Assembly: GCF_037976325.1 (NCBI RefSeq)
Contig: NZ_CP150265.1
Location: 7,009,501-7,073,500 of the forward strand
From: Paenibacillus sp. FSL K6-3182
GTDB lineage: Bacteria > Bacillota > Bacilli > Paenibacillales > Paenibacillaceae
Reading direction: 5' to 3'
DNA length: 64,000 nt
The position numbers were made by a program, and so were the translations under genes. This document shows, in pieces, positions 16,988 to 25,536 of this stretch. Numbering within the stretch: the first letter of the stretch is position 1; every line of letters starts with the position of its first letter. The notes under the pieces were generated by a model, which saw only the letters and a program-made list of their open reading frames with translations, searched no databases and was not told the DNA's origin.

Positions 16988-18769
16988 CTATTTAAATCTG
17001 TTCAAGCTTTCTTCGAGTATAGAAATAATTTTTGAAATAACAAATACACTAACTGTCAGAAACTCAACTTGTATTTCTTTGTTTCTTCTAAAATTTTCAG
17101 AGGTTAGAACGTTTTCAATATCGAAAAGGTTCCAAAACGTAGTTAATAAAGCTGGTTGTAACGTATGTCTTAATAACCAATTCTCAGTTATTATTCCGTA
17201 TAATGGATCTGTTTTTTTTAACTTTTTTAACATCTTTTGCATTTCTTTATCCGATGGCGACACTACAATTTTCATTTTTGAAACTTCAATCTTTTGGTTT
17301 TCAAACTTAAACTTAACCTCTGTGAAATACTTAATTTGTTCGTGAATTACTGTTATCATTTGTTCCTCAGAAAGTGGGTACGATGGCTTGTTCTTTAATA
17401 CATCCTTGACCGGTTGTATTTGTTCAGAACAATAGTTTTTCAGCACCTCTTCAAGGCTCATTTGGATCGTATTCGCAATTTTCGCTCCGCCCTCGGTCGC
17501 ATTAATGACGAATAACTTGTTATCAAATATTTGCTTCTCAAACCATAGTCTAAAGTTGATCCAGATGTCTGTTGTAGTAACCTTGTCACCGTAGTAACCT
17601 TCAACGATCGATTTCTCAACTTCAGAGAACACTTGATTAGTGAATACTTTGTTATCATATATCGTACCACCGGCATGCGACTGTTCCGTTGTACTACCGA
17701 ATGCTAAATCTTGGCCGACTAGAACAATAGGTGAAGCACCAATATGCTTAGCAAATCCAAATGCGACATGTGCACATGAATTGCCTGTTTCAATGTAATT
17801 TTCCCCATGAATATCAAAAACTTTACGGATCCAGTTAAACTCTCCAACATGTTCTCTCATCGGGAGAATGATATCACCTTTAAACTCCTCGAATATTGGA
17901 GGATATAGTACCATTGGTCCTACTAATGTAGTTTCACTTGGATATTGTTTATTCTCATAAAAATAAGTGTACGTTTCTACTTCTCTCTCTACTGAGCAAA
18001 TAAAATCAGGAATAATTCCTTCATTACACAGTCTGCTAGCGATAGTATCAACTGCAATAACTATTGCCTTGTTTTTCATATCCTTTAACTTTGCAATATT
18101 TTTATTTAAAGATGGACCTGCGGATACAATAATCGCTGGCTTATTAGCAAAAGTATTTTTCAAATGTGAAACGTCTTTCGATCTTAGCAGACAACTTATA
18201 TTACTCATCGTCTGATTAAAACCAAGCAAGCTATCTTCAATAGAATTTCCTAATAATAGCGCTTTGTATTTCACTGTTTCCTTTGCTTTTTTCACTAATT
18301 CCAAACTAACATTCAATCCATGTTCCCTATAGTAGGTTGTGAAATAAAATTTAATACTCTTCATATAATAAACAAAAACGGAGGATAATAAATTACCTAA
18401 GAAAAAAGCGAATTTATTCAACTCATCAGCAAAAAGTACTACGCGTGAATCATTAAATAGTTGTAAATCTTGATTATTTAATGCAAGATGAAAAAAAGAA
18501 AAATTAGGCTCAACAATGATGAGGTACGACTCTTTGCTCATGGTTCGAATTACAGTTTCAATTTCTTCAATAGAATTGATACCAACACAAATAATTAGTT
18601 CCCGTTTGTTAGGATTAGGTTTATTAGATTCATCAAATTCACTGCCTAATACTAACACTTGGTCATTCATAGACGTATGTTGAATATCTTTTTCTTTAGG
18701 CTCGCCTATCCAATGGCCAGTATTTATAGATAATAATTCAATGTTCTTATCCAATAGCGTCTTAACCAT
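16988..18769 (-). CDS. maf: Maf-type flagellin glycosyltransferase (DUF115, MptE-like core)
   Basis: Motility associated factors transfer nonulosonic acids from the CMP-sugar to Ser/Thr of flagellin. The 593-residue protein has an N-terminal domain of about 200 residues. A DUF115 core follows from about residue 200: AIIVSAGPSLNKNIAKLK, AIVIAVDTIASRL, EGIIPDFICSVER and IVLVGQDLAFG. The C-terminal 150 residues are helical and probably bind flagellin. It sits between hag and the leg genes, behind the hag terminator, with no clear promoter of its own. This position and the sugar genes support its role. Confidence 0.85.
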   Translation of the reverse strand: MVKTLLDKNIELLSINTGHWIGEPKEKDIQHTSMNDQVLVLGSEFDESNKPNPNKRELIICVGINSIEEIETVIRTMSKESYLIIVEPNFSFFHLALNNQDLQLFNDSRVVLFADELNKFAFFLGNLLSSVFVYYMKSIKFYFTTYYREHGLNVSLELVKKAKETVKYKALLLGNSIEDSLLGFNQTMSNISCLLRSKDVSHLKNTFANKPAIIVSAGPSLNKNIAKLKDMKNKAIVIAVDTIASRLCNEGIIPDFICSVEREVETYTYFYENKQYPSETTLVGPMVLYPPIFEEFKGDIILPMREHVGEFNWIRKVFDIHGENYIETGNSCAHVAFGFAKHIGASPIVLVGQDLAFGSTTEQSHAGGTIYDNKVFTNQVFSEVEKSIVEGYYGDKVTTTDIWINFRLWFEKQIFDNKLFVINATEGGAKIANTIQMSLEEVLKNYCSEQIQPVKDVLKNKPSYPLSEEQMITVIHEQIKYFTEVKFKFENQKIEVSKMKIVVSPSDKEMQKMLKKLKKTDPLYGIITENWLLRHTLQPALLTTFWNLFDIENVLTSENFRRNKEIQVEFLTVSVFVISKIISILEESLNRFK

Positions 18770-18845
18770 GCTGCATACTCCTTTATCTTACAAAATCCAA
18801 ACCTATTATTTATTACTAAATCGAAGCCACATAACACATATTATA

Positions 18846-18882
18846 CCAAAAAATCTCCCGAAAAATTCGAGAGATTTTTTGG
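18846..18882 (-). terminator. Terminator of hag
   Basis: On the minus strand AAAAAATCTCTCGAA, TTTT, TCGGGAGATTTTTTGG: a long stem with flanking T-run. Read-through past it may supply the island with transcripts. Confidence 0.8.
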
Positions 18883-18914
18883 ATTTGTCGATTATTAATA
18901 CTCAATCGTATTGA

Positions 18915-20099
18915 TTATCTCAACAATTGAAGTACGCCTTGTGGCTGTTGGTTAGCTTGTGCAAGCATCGCCTGAGCAGCTTGTGCAAGGATACTATTTT
19001 TCGTTTGTGCCATCATTTCCTTAGCCATATCTGTATCACGGATACGAGATTCAGCAGCCGTCAAGTTCTCGGATGCAGCGCCTAAGTTGTTAATTGTGTG
19101 CTCAAGTCTGTTTTGAATAGCACCTAAGCTTGAACGTTGTGAAGAAACTTTTTGCATAGCGTTTTGTACTGTTTCTATTGCTGTAGCAGCACCGAATTTA
19201 GAAGAGATATCAATATCTTTAACTCCCAAAGCAGATGCACGCATGTCACCAACCGAGATAAATGCTGTTTGACCAGCATTTGCACCGATTTGTGTCATGA
19301 TCGAACCACCAAGATCGTTAGCAGCAACTTCAGCTTTACCGAATACAAACGTCATACTTTCTCCGACTTTCATATTAGCAGTAGCGTCAGAAATTGAAAT
19401 AACAAGTCCTGCAGTTAACGGGCTAGACGCATCATTAGTAAATGTGATAGTAGTTGATGCAACTGTAATAGCCAGTGAAGCACCTTTACCATCCGGACCA
19501 ATAACTGAGAACGTACTACCAGTAGACGTCCCGCCTGTCTTAACGATCATATAAGCGCCATCTTTGCCTGAACCTGTATTTGCAGCAGCAGTAAGAGCGT
19601 CTAATGCCGCACTAGCAATAGTAACACCAGAGTTATTATTAATTTTAGCTGTACCCGTCACTGCCTCAGCTACACCTTTAGCAGAACCGTCAAGCAATTT
19701 CTTTGTATTGAACTCTGTTGTGTTACCGATACGGTCAAGTTCAGTTACCAATTGCTTAACTTCAGCTTGAAGCTCTTTACGGTCAGAATCTGTGTTTGTA
19801 TCATTCGCAGATTGAACAGAAAGTTCACGCATACGTTGCAAGATGGAGTGAGTTTCGTTCAATGCGCCCTCAGCTGTTTGGATCAAGGAAATGCTGTCTT
19901 GAGCATTTTTTGAACCCATGTCTAGACCGCGGATTTGACCACGCATTTTTTCGGAAATTGCAAGACCTGCTGCATCGTCGCCAGCACGGTTAATTTTCAA
20001 ACCTGAAGACAATTTTTCGATGTTTTTGCTTGTTGCTGCTTGGTTAGCACCCAATTGACGGTGCGTGTTCAAAGCTGTAATGTTGTGGTTAATAATCAT
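18915..20099 (-). CDS. hag: Flagellin
   Basis: This is the filament subunit, 394 residues. The N-terminal D0/D1 region is canonical ([55 protein letters not shown]). The C-terminal D1/D0 region is also canonical ([54 protein letters not shown]). Residues about 150-290 are variable and rich in Ser, Thr, Ala and Gly, and would be the surface-exposed glycosylated part. The ATG at 20099 follows AAGGAGG. It is under a sigma-D promoter, with a long structured leader likely bound by CsrA. The gene is isolated by its terminator. Confidence 0.97.
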   Translation of the reverse strand: MIINHNITALNTHRQLGANQAATSKNIEKLSSGLKINRAGDDAAGLAISEKMRGQIRGLDMGSKNAQDSISLIQTAEGALNETHSILQRMRELSVQSANDTNTDSDRKELQAEVKQLVTELDRIGNTTEFNTKKLLDGSAKGVAEAVTGTAKINNNSGVTIASAALDALTAAANTGSGKDGAYMIVKTGGTSTGSTFSVIGPDGKGASLAITVASTTITFTNDASSPLTAGLVISISDATANMKVGESMTFVFGKAEVAANDLGGSIMTQIGANAGQTAFISVGDMRASALGVKDIDISSKFGAATAIETVQNAMQKVSSQRSSLGAIQNRLEHTINNLGAASENLTAAESRIRDTDMAKEMMAQTKNSILAQAAQAMLAQANQQPQGVLQLLR

Positions 20100-20127
20100 T
20101 AGTATTTCCTCCTTGAAATTTTCGTAT

Positions 20128-20145
20128 TTCCGCATCCTTGCGGAA
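20128..20145 (-). promoter_or_regulatory. Candidate CsrA-binding hairpin in the hag leader
   Basis: The mRNA reads TTCCGC, loop AAGGAT, GCGGAA: a 6-bp stem that presents GGA in the loop, the known CsrA recognition form. The ribosome site AAGGAGG, 14 nt further on, is a second GGA element. This matches the two-site arrangement known for hag in B. subtilis, and csrA and fliW lie directly upstream. Confidence 0.7.
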
Positions 20146-20150
20146 GCTTA

Positions 20151-20178
20151 CGATAATAGTTCGGCCGCTCTATTATCG
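20151..20178 (-). promoter_or_regulatory. 5' stem-loop in the hag leader
   Basis: A 9-bp perfect stem (CGATAATAG and CTATTATCG) with a 10-nt GC-rich loop lies close to the predicted transcript start. It may protect the 5' end of the abundant flagellin mRNA. There is no T-run, so it is not a terminator. Confidence 0.5.
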
Positions 20179-20189
20179 CGCTATTATAT

Positions 20190-20216
20190 TTATCGGAATC
20201 CTACTTCAATTGTTTA
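20190..20216 (-). promoter_or_regulatory. Sigma-D promoter of hag
   Basis: On the minus strand TAAA (20213-20216), 15 nt, TCCGATAA (20190-20197). Spacing and sequence agree with the flagellar sigma factor consensus. Confidence 0.8.
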
Positions 20217-20238
20217 TAGCTTATGATTAAATATACGA

Positions 20239-20463
20239 TTATTTTTTAAAAAACTTTGTAACGTCCTCTATGGATACAGAATTAATAGCTGCTGCACGAT
20301 TTTCAGCTTGAATAGCCATATATATTTCTTTCCGATGAATATCTACTTCCTTAGGCGCTCTTATCCCTAATTTCACATTGTCCCCTTCTACGCCTAGAAC
20401 AATAATTTCAACGTTTGTTCCAATCATAATGGACTCATTGCTTTTACGTGATAAAACAAGCAT
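20239..20463 (-). CDS. csrA: Carbon storage regulator CsrA (translational repressor of flagellin)
   Basis: CsrA is a small homodimeric RNA-binding protein that blocks the hag ribosome site until FliW removes it. The 74-residue sequence begins [15 protein letters not shown] and contains [12 protein letters not shown] and [14 protein letters not shown], the conserved RNA-contact segments (Leu4 and Arg44-type positions are present). It has a slightly longer C-terminal tail than Escherichia coli CsrA, as usual in Bacillales, where FliW binds. It follows fliW by 15 nt. Confidence 0.96.
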   Translation of the reverse strand: MLVLSRKSNESIMIGTNVEIIVLGVEGDNVKLGIRAPKEVDIHRKEIYMAIQAENRAAAINSVSIEDVTKFFKK

Positions 20464-20478
20464 AGCTTTTCTACCTCC

Positions 20479-20871
20479 CTAGGTTTGATTGAGCGGAGCA
20501 CGCGAGCTGTATGTATTATCATGGAGAATGAGCTGTTTCCCGAGCAGCGTTCTACGATTCAAAATAATCGGAGCAAGTAAATTGATTGTTGCATTCGCAA
20601 AGTCTGTGTTTATGGTCAGTACAGACCAAATCTCGACCTCTTCTTCACTGTTGATTCCCAGTTCTTCTTTAACATGATCGGGGAGCTGCCATTCATACTC
20701 TGGATAAAATAAGAACGGGTCTGCAACCAATAAAGATATGGATGGTTCATCACCAGCCTTCATTAGCTTCATCGGCAGATTATCTCCAACCTCTTCGAAT
20801 ATGAATTGAGTCAAGTGCTCAAAGCCTGGAATGCCCTGCTCAAACTTATAGCTAGTTTGTTCTGTACTCAC
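20479..20871 (-). CDS. fliW: Flagellar assembly factor FliW (CsrA antagonist)
   Basis: FliW binds flagellin when it accumulates in the cytoplasm, and otherwise binds CsrA and relieves repression of hag. It is 130 residues from the GTG at 20871, which follows GGGGG at 7 nt. The longer ATG-less extension to 20961 crosses a hairpin and looks untranslated. Family features: FEQGIPGFEHLTQFIFEE, LLVADPFLFYPEYEWQLPD, LTINTDFANATINLLAPIIL and the C-terminal RRTLLGKQLIL. It is co-transcribed with csrA. Confidence 0.93.
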   Translation of the reverse strand: MSTEQTSYKFEQGIPGFEHLTQFIFEEVGDNLPMKLMKAGDEPSISLLVADPFLFYPEYEWQLPDHVKEELGINSEEEVEIWSVLTINTDFANATINLLAPIILNRRTLLGKQLILHDNTYSSRAPLNQT

Positions 20872-20910
20872 ATTATAACCCCCTAATAGGATAACTATTT
20901 TATTAAAAAT

Positions 20911-20957
20911 AAAAACTATAGACCCTATGCGTTTTACGCAATTGATCCATAGTTTTA
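20911..20957 (-). terminator. Imperfect hairpin with T-run between the yviE-like gene and fliW
   Basis: On the minus strand AAAACTAT and ATAGTTTT enclose an inner GCGT-AAAA-CGC stem, and TTTTTATTTTT follows. It could end or attenuate the flgM-yviE transcript before fliW-csrA, giving the two regulators a lower level. Confidence 0.5.
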
Positions 20958-20970
20958 ACATTAACGATCT

Positions 20971-21537
20971 CTAAATAAGTTGGTCAATTTGTGGTGGTAT
21001 AATCTCCACTTTAGGATATTGACTCATATAAATATCTAACTTGCCGCGCTCATATTCAATAATGGGCTTGTTCACCTGCACGTTATAATTCACTCTGCCA
21101 GGAGTCGTATCAATAGTCAGTTCACCAGGTATATATTCAATATCAATATTATCATAGGAAGCTTCCCCGACAAAATCAAACTCAGGAAATGTTCTTTGCC
21201 ACTCCCTCGCCATCTCTGCTATCGGATTCCCTCCCAAATGAATCGATGCCATCTGATCGCCCTTCTGCACAATACGTGCAATGCCCTTTAAAGCGATATC
21301 GGAAGCCATTGAATATATTCTACTCATCGTCTCTAAATTGTTTCCAAGCGCTAAAGCGTCATATACGCGATCCTGATTAATTTCGAGCCTTCCTTTTGTC
21401 GTCTGAAAATGCTGTTCCGGGCGAATTTGTTCCATCTCAATTGTAGGAGCTGGCTGCTCAATTCGTTGTTTTCCCAAATCAGCATCGATAAAAAGAGCTG
21501 CATCCTGCGTACGTATCTGAATCTGAGGAATTTGCAT
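20971..21537 (-). CDS. DUF6470 family protein (YviE-like)
   Basis: This 188-residue protein lies in the place of B. subtilis yviE between flgL and fliW. It begins MQIPQIQIRTQDA and has a middle segment ALKGIARIVQKGDQMASIH with NPIAEMAREW. The last third is Tyr/Ile/Pro-rich (IDIEYIPGELTIDTTPGRVN, repeated PKVEIIPPQIDQLI). Its function in flagellar assembly is not established. The ATG at 21537 follows GGTGGAG; the annotated-longer GTG overlaps this site and was not used. Confidence 0.75.
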   Translation of the reverse strand: MQIPQIQIRTQDAALFIDADLGKQRIEQPAPTIEMEQIRPEQHFQTTKGRLEINQDRVYDALALGNNLETMSRIYSMASDIALKGIARIVQKGDQMASIHLGGNPIAEMAREWQRTFPEFDFVGEASYDNIDIEYIPGELTIDTTPGRVNYNVQVNKPIIEYERGKLDIYMSQYPKVEIIPPQIDQLI

Positions 21538-21549
21538 GTTAAACTCCAC

Positions 21550-22521
21550 CTATCTCAAGAAATCAACCAAGCTTGGACGTATAAGCTGTGCTCCTACAGA
21601 TAGGGAAGCTTGGTACACGTTTTCCTCTGTCTTCATATTCGTAATCACTTCTGACATATCTGCATCTTCCGTTTTTGCTTGTATCGTTTTTAAATTGATT
21701 TCGATATCCGCAAGTCTATTTTGAATGATATCAACTCGATTGACCTTTGCTCCGACTTCAGCTCTCTTCGAAAGCATCGTATTCATACGAGTCTCTACCT
21801 GACTAATTAGTGCGGAAATTCCTTTTTGATCACTTGAACCCAACATATCATGTGCACGTTGAAGCAATAAGAACACGTTGTCGCTGCTTTCAATCTCTGC
21901 TTGAGTTGCATTTGGAGATATCGCGTTACCAAAAACTTCATTACCCGTTATATTTATTCCCAATTTCATACCCGCGGATAGTTCATATTTAATGGAACCA
22001 GTATCTGAGCTAACTTGATATGCCTTTAACAAAGGCGGATCAGCTACTAAATCCACTTTTCCGTCTGCACCCAGCGTCGGATAAGGTTTTTCACCCGTCA
22101 ATTCCCCATTAAATACTTGTTTACCGTTAAATTGACTATTACCAATTTCCACCATTTGATTGTACATCTGTGATATTTCGACTTTTATCGCGTCAAGGCT
22201 TGTTTGTTCGAGCGTGCCGTTTGCGCCCTTAACTAACAATTCCCTAAAACGCTGCATAATATCTCCCGCTTGACCTATAGACGTGTCCGTATATTCCATC
22301 ATCGATAACGCAGAGCTTACATTTTCGGAGTATTGAGTGTTAGAATCTATCTCACTCCTGTATCTAAGAGCAAAAGTAATACCAACCGGATCGTCGGAGG
22401 GCTTATTGATCTTCATACCCGTGGAAAGCTGGTTTTGTAGGTTGTTCATACGCCCCATATTGTTCGATATATTACGAAGCAACTGTGTATTCATCATCGA
22501 TTGTGTTACGCGAAATGACAT
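21550..22521 (-). CDS. flgL: Flagellar hook-associated protein 3 (FlgL)
   Basis: FlgL joins hook-associated protein FlgK to the flagellin filament. It is 323 residues. The flagellin-like N-terminus is MSFRVTQSMMNTQLLRN followed by NLQNQLSTGMKINKPSDDP. The C-terminal helix contains RVDIIQNRLADIEINLKTIQ and the end QLIRPSLVDFLR. It follows flgK by 18 nt on the same transcript. No anomalies. Confidence 0.95.
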   Translation of the reverse strand: MSFRVTQSMMNTQLLRNISNNMGRMNNLQNQLSTGMKINKPSDDPVGITFALRYRSEIDSNTQYSENVSSALSMMEYTDTSIGQAGDIMQRFRELLVKGANGTLEQTSLDAIKVEISQMYNQMVEIGNSQFNGKQVFNGELTGEKPYPTLGADGKVDLVADPPLLKAYQVSSDTGSIKYELSAGMKLGINITGNEVFGNAISPNATQAEIESSDNVFLLLQRAHDMLGSSDQKGISALISQVETRMNTMLSKRAEVGAKVNRVDIIQNRLADIEINLKTIQAKTEDADMSEVITNMKTEENVYQASLSVGAQLIRPSLVDFLR

Positions 22522-22539
22522 CCCTTACACCTCCATGTT

Positions 22540-24099
22540 TTACAGACCTACACGGCCCATCCCATTAATAACTTTATCTAAAATTTCATCAATCATCGTC
22601 ATATTTCGAGCAGCTGCATTGTATGCATGCTGGAACTTAATCATGTTGGACATTTCTTCATCTAGCGAAACTCCGCTAACCGATTGTCTGCGGGATTCAA
22701 CTTGGTCGACGATAATTTGTTGATTCGATTGCATACGAGTGGCTTCCGCAGCTTGTACACCTAACTGGCCCACAACAGAACGGAAATAAGCATCCACCGT
22801 GTTTTTATTTTCACCTGTCCCCGCGTCGAAGTCGAAACGAGTATCTCTCATTTGTGAGAAAAGGACGGCCAAGGAGTTGTTGCCGCTAATGACAGACTCT
22901 GAACCATCTGCATTCGTAGCTACTCGCATAGATGTCGCAATCAAGTTAGAATTTGCAACAATTGCAGGATTAAGCGTGATGTTGCCGGCATTCAATCCAG
23001 CAGTACTGCCGTTTGCATCTGTAAAGAAAGGCAAGCCCGCTTCTTGTCCAGCCAACGAGTATCCAAGCTGATGCAAACCATTCAAACCTTTTACCGTTAC
23101 TTTTGTATCTTCGTTCAGTGTACGATTTGTGCCTGTATAGGTTACGTTATTCAGTACTGTTCCTTCTGGCAAAACAGATCCTTTAGGCAGCGTAACCTCA
23201 AACTCGCCATTCGCCATCGTTTGAACGAGATTATTAAGTTCTCCGATGTACCCATCGACGTAATGATCTCTTGCATATATCGTTCCATAAATAGCACCGC
23301 TATTTAAATCACCATTAGCAACCGCTGTAGTAATTGCTGCTGAATCCAGAGAAGCAGTAGCTGTTCCTTGCACCAGCTCCGTACCGCCCATCGTAATGCG
23401 GTATCCGCTCTCTTGGTCTTCTACGCGAATATTGATTAATCCCGAAAGCTGATCTGTAATCAGGTCACGCTGATCCCTCAAATCATTTGCGTTATCACCC
23501 AAGCTCTCAACCCGTCTAATCTCGCCATTTAACTGGGCGATGCTTGTTGTAATCGAGTTAACCGTATTTAAGTTAATCTCTACATTTTCCGTCAAATCAG
23601 CTTTTAAATCGCTGAGCTGCTTAGCAGTGTAATTAAAAGAATCCACAAGTGCCATCGTTTGTTCCATAACGACTTTGCGGCCATCCGCATTCTCAGGGTT
23701 TTTGCTGAGGTCTGACCACGAATTCCAAAAATTCGAGATCACCGTTCTAAGGCCCGTGTCGCTTGGTTCATTAACGATACCCTCTAATTTAGATAGCGTG
23801 TCGAGCTGAACTGAGAAATTACCAAGTGATTTATATTCATTGCGATACTGATTATCCAGAAACTTCTCTCTAATCCGAGTGATGGAAGACGCCTCAACAC
23901 CTGTACCAAGCTGACCAGCTGCTGTTGATTTGGAGAAACCAACCGCGTCTATCGGTCTTGATGCAGTCATGTTCACCACTTGGCGTGAGTAGCCTGCCGT
24001 ATTCGCGTTTGAAATGTTGTGTCCAGTTGTATTCAGAGCAGACTGAGTGGTAAATAAGCTGCGCCTTGCCGTTTCTAAGCCATGAAAAGTGGATGCCAT
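22540..24099 (-). CDS. flgK: Flagellar hook-associated protein 1 (FlgK)
   Basis: FlgK is the first junction protein between hook and filament. The 519 residues carry an N-terminal rod/hook motif (STFHGLETARRSLFTTQSAL, TTGHNISNANTAGYSRQ), a central region with FWNSWSDLSKNP and GGTELVQG, and the conserved C-terminus SVSGVSLDEEMSNMIKFQHAYNAAARNM cut short here as the usual D0 helix. It lies between flgN and flgL. Confidence 0.95.
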   Translation of the reverse strand: MASTFHGLETARRSLFTTQSALNTTGHNISNANTAGYSRQVVNMTASRPIDAVGFSKSTAAGQLGTGVEASSITRIREKFLDNQYRNEYKSLGNFSVQLDTLSKLEGIVNEPSDTGLRTVISNFWNSWSDLSKNPENADGRKVVMEQTMALVDSFNYTAKQLSDLKADLTENVEINLNTVNSITTSIAQLNGEIRRVESLGDNANDLRDQRDLITDQLSGLINIRVEDQESGYRITMGGTELVQGTATASLDSAAITTAVANGDLNSGAIYGTIYARDHYVDGYIGELNNLVQTMANGEFEVTLPKGSVLPEGTVLNNVTYTGTNRTLNEDTKVTVKGLNGLHQLGYSLAGQEAGLPFFTDANGSTAGLNAGNITLNPAIVANSNLIATSMRVATNADGSESVISGNNSLAVLFSQMRDTRFDFDAGTGENKNTVDAYFRSVVGQLGVQAAEATRMQSNQQIIVDQVESRRQSVSGVSLDEEMSNMIKFQHAYNAAARNMTMIDEILDKVINGMGRVGL

Positions 24100-24118
24100 C
24101 GTATATTGTCCTCTCTTG

Positions 24119-24622
24119 TTACGTTTTCATATTAAAGCGGCCATTACGATTTAAGGCCATGCCTTGAACAGCACGATGATAGGTCGCTTCTTCCTCAGTC
24201 GGACCAAGCAGCAAATCTTGCGTAAAATGCAAATGCTCCAGAGTCATCCTTACGAGCTGTTGATTGAATTCGTTAATATCTTGAAGTTTCTTAAGTGCTG
24301 CCGACAGCTCATTCCATATCGCCTGAAGCTGCTGCTTCTCATTCGCTTGGTATACAGCTTGTATGAGCTTCTCCATTTTGAACGAACGATGGGCAGTCAG
24401 CTTCTGATCAAGCATATATTTCCCTATCAAAAAGATACGCTGCTGCTCCAGATCCATGATCCGCTGAAGACTCTTCTTCTCTTTGCTGGAAATATACGAG
24501 AGCGTCTCTACTTGGTTCACAGTAATAGCCGACGTCTTCGCGTTGCCGTATTCAATAAGCTGCAGGTGCTCGTCTAAAAGCTCTTGCAAAATCACGATGA
24601 TTTGCTGGATGTACTCATTCAT
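24119..24622 (-). CDS. flgN: Flagellar chaperone FlgN-like protein
   Basis: This 167-residue all-helical protein sits between flgM and flgK, the place of FlgN (YvyG), the cytoplasmic chaperone for FlgK and FlgL. It has the long amphipathic helices typical of the family (IQQIIVILQELLDEHLQLI, then EKKSLQRIMDLEQQRIFLIG). The C-terminus (GMALNRNGRFNMKT) is polar and variable. Identification is from position and helical pattern; the sequence family is weakly conserved. Confidence 0.8.
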   Translation of the reverse strand: MNEYIQQIIVILQELLDEHLQLIEYGNAKTSAITVNQVETLSYISSKEKKSLQRIMDLEQQRIFLIGKYMLDQKLTAHRSFKMEKLIQAVYQANEKQQLQAIWNELSAALKKLQDINEFNQQLVRMTLEHLHFTQDLLLGPTEEEATYHRAVQGMALNRNGRFNMKT

Positions 24623-24630
24623 TTAGAGGA

Positions 24631-24897
24631 TTACTCCTTCAGGAAGGGAAGCAGCTTCTCGGCTATCTTGCCAGCTTCCACATGATAGTTGCCTGTTGCT
24701 ACCGAACGCTTCAGCTGCTCAATATGTTCTGTTCTGTCCGCTCCGCTTGCTTTGCTTGTCGATAGCAATTCCTTAGCTGCAGCAGAGATTTGGACTTCGT
24801 CCTTCTGCTTAGCCTTGTCTGTCCCGCCTACTCTGGACTCCGAATGCTTCTGGTATGGATTAAGTGCTCCGATACGATTCGTCTCATTTATTTTCAT
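24631..24897 (-). CDS. flgM: Anti-sigma-D factor FlgM
   Basis: FlgM binds and inhibits the flagellar sigma factor until it is exported through the completed hook. The 88 residues show the usual form: start MKINETNRIGALNPYQKH, then a disordered Lys/Glu region with DEVQISAAAKELLS, and the C-terminal sigma-binding helices (RTEHIEQLKRSVATGNYHVE, AGKIAEKLLPFL). The ATG is preceded by a sigma-D promoter that partly overlaps the yvyF terminator, giving the usual feedback loop. Confidence 0.93.
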   Translation of the reverse strand: MKINETNRIGALNPYQKHSESRVGGTDKAKQKDEVQISAAAKELLSTSKASGADRTEHIEQLKRSVATGNYHVEAGKIAEKLLPFLKE

Positions 24898-24926
24898 TGT
24901 TTACCCACCTCATTATTTACAGGAAC

Positions 24927-24966
24927 TAAAAAAGCCGATTACCTTTACAAGTATTATCGGCTTCAG
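24927..24966 (-). terminator. Terminator after yvyF, containing the flgM -10 element
   Basis: On the minus strand AAGCCGAT ... ATCGGCTTTTTT forms a hairpin with T-run. Its first arm is also the -10 box GCCGATAA of the next promoter. Confidence 0.65.
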
Positions 24967-24981
24967 TCAAGTGAAATTTTA
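24954..24981 (-). promoter_or_regulatory. Sigma-D promoter of the flgM operon
   Basis: On the minus strand TAAA (24978-24981), 16 nt, then GCCGATAA (24954-24961), a near-perfect match to the flagellar sigma consensus, about 57 nt upstream of the flgM ATG. Confidence 0.75.
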
Positions 24982-25005
24982 TAGTCTTCAAAATATTAAC
25001 TTAAA

Positions 25006-25422
25006 TCATTTATCATTGTATCTCTCTAAGCCTTTATAAACACCCGTTTGCTTGTAAGCACTTTTTAAATCTTCTTTTCGCGATATGTCTTGGAACATCT
25101 GCTTCTTGTCCTTCTCAATTCGATTGCGACAATTGTCGCAAAGTTGATTATCACGAATTAGAGTTCCGCAAGATTCACAGGGGTATGACATATTAGGTGC
25201 ATTCATAATGGAGATGCGTCCCTCGCGTATGAACTTCGTAATTTGTTTAATCGAAACACCCGTAGCATCAGATACCTCAGTAATAATTGAGCCTCTAAAT
25301 TCACGCAAATAGTTTGCACAAAGCTCATATTCTTTATCAATTTCTCGCATGCATGCCGGGCACACGTCTCTAAAGTTTTTTGCAAAAAGCTTACCGCAGC
25401 GAGGACAATTATCTAGGTTCAT
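25006..25422 (-). CDS. yvyF: Flagellar operon protein YvyF (zinc-ribbon, putative regulator)
   Basis: This is a 138-residue protein known from the start of the flgM region in Bacillales. It has an N-terminal zinc ribbon (CPRCGKLF ... CPACMREIDK), a middle helix-turn-helix-like part (SDATGVSIKQITKFIREGRI) and a second cysteine pair set (CESCGTLI ... CDNCRNRI). The architecture suggests nucleic-acid binding, but its function is not established. The start ATG follows a GGAGGG site. Confidence 0.85.
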   Translation of the reverse strand: MNLDNCPRCGKLFAKNFRDVCPACMREIDKEYELCANYLREFRGSIITEVSDATGVSIKQITKFIREGRISIMNAPNMSYPCESCGTLIRDNQLCDNCRNRIEKDKKQMFQDISRKEDLKSAYKQTGVYKGLERYNDK

Positions 25423-25536
25423 CGCTCTGAGCCCTCCTTTTTTTGTAAAACCATACTAGCTATTAGTTACATTCTAATCGATAGCACTAACTTTTTCACT
25501 ATGAATCTAATTATTAGATCTATCAGCCTAGCTGGA

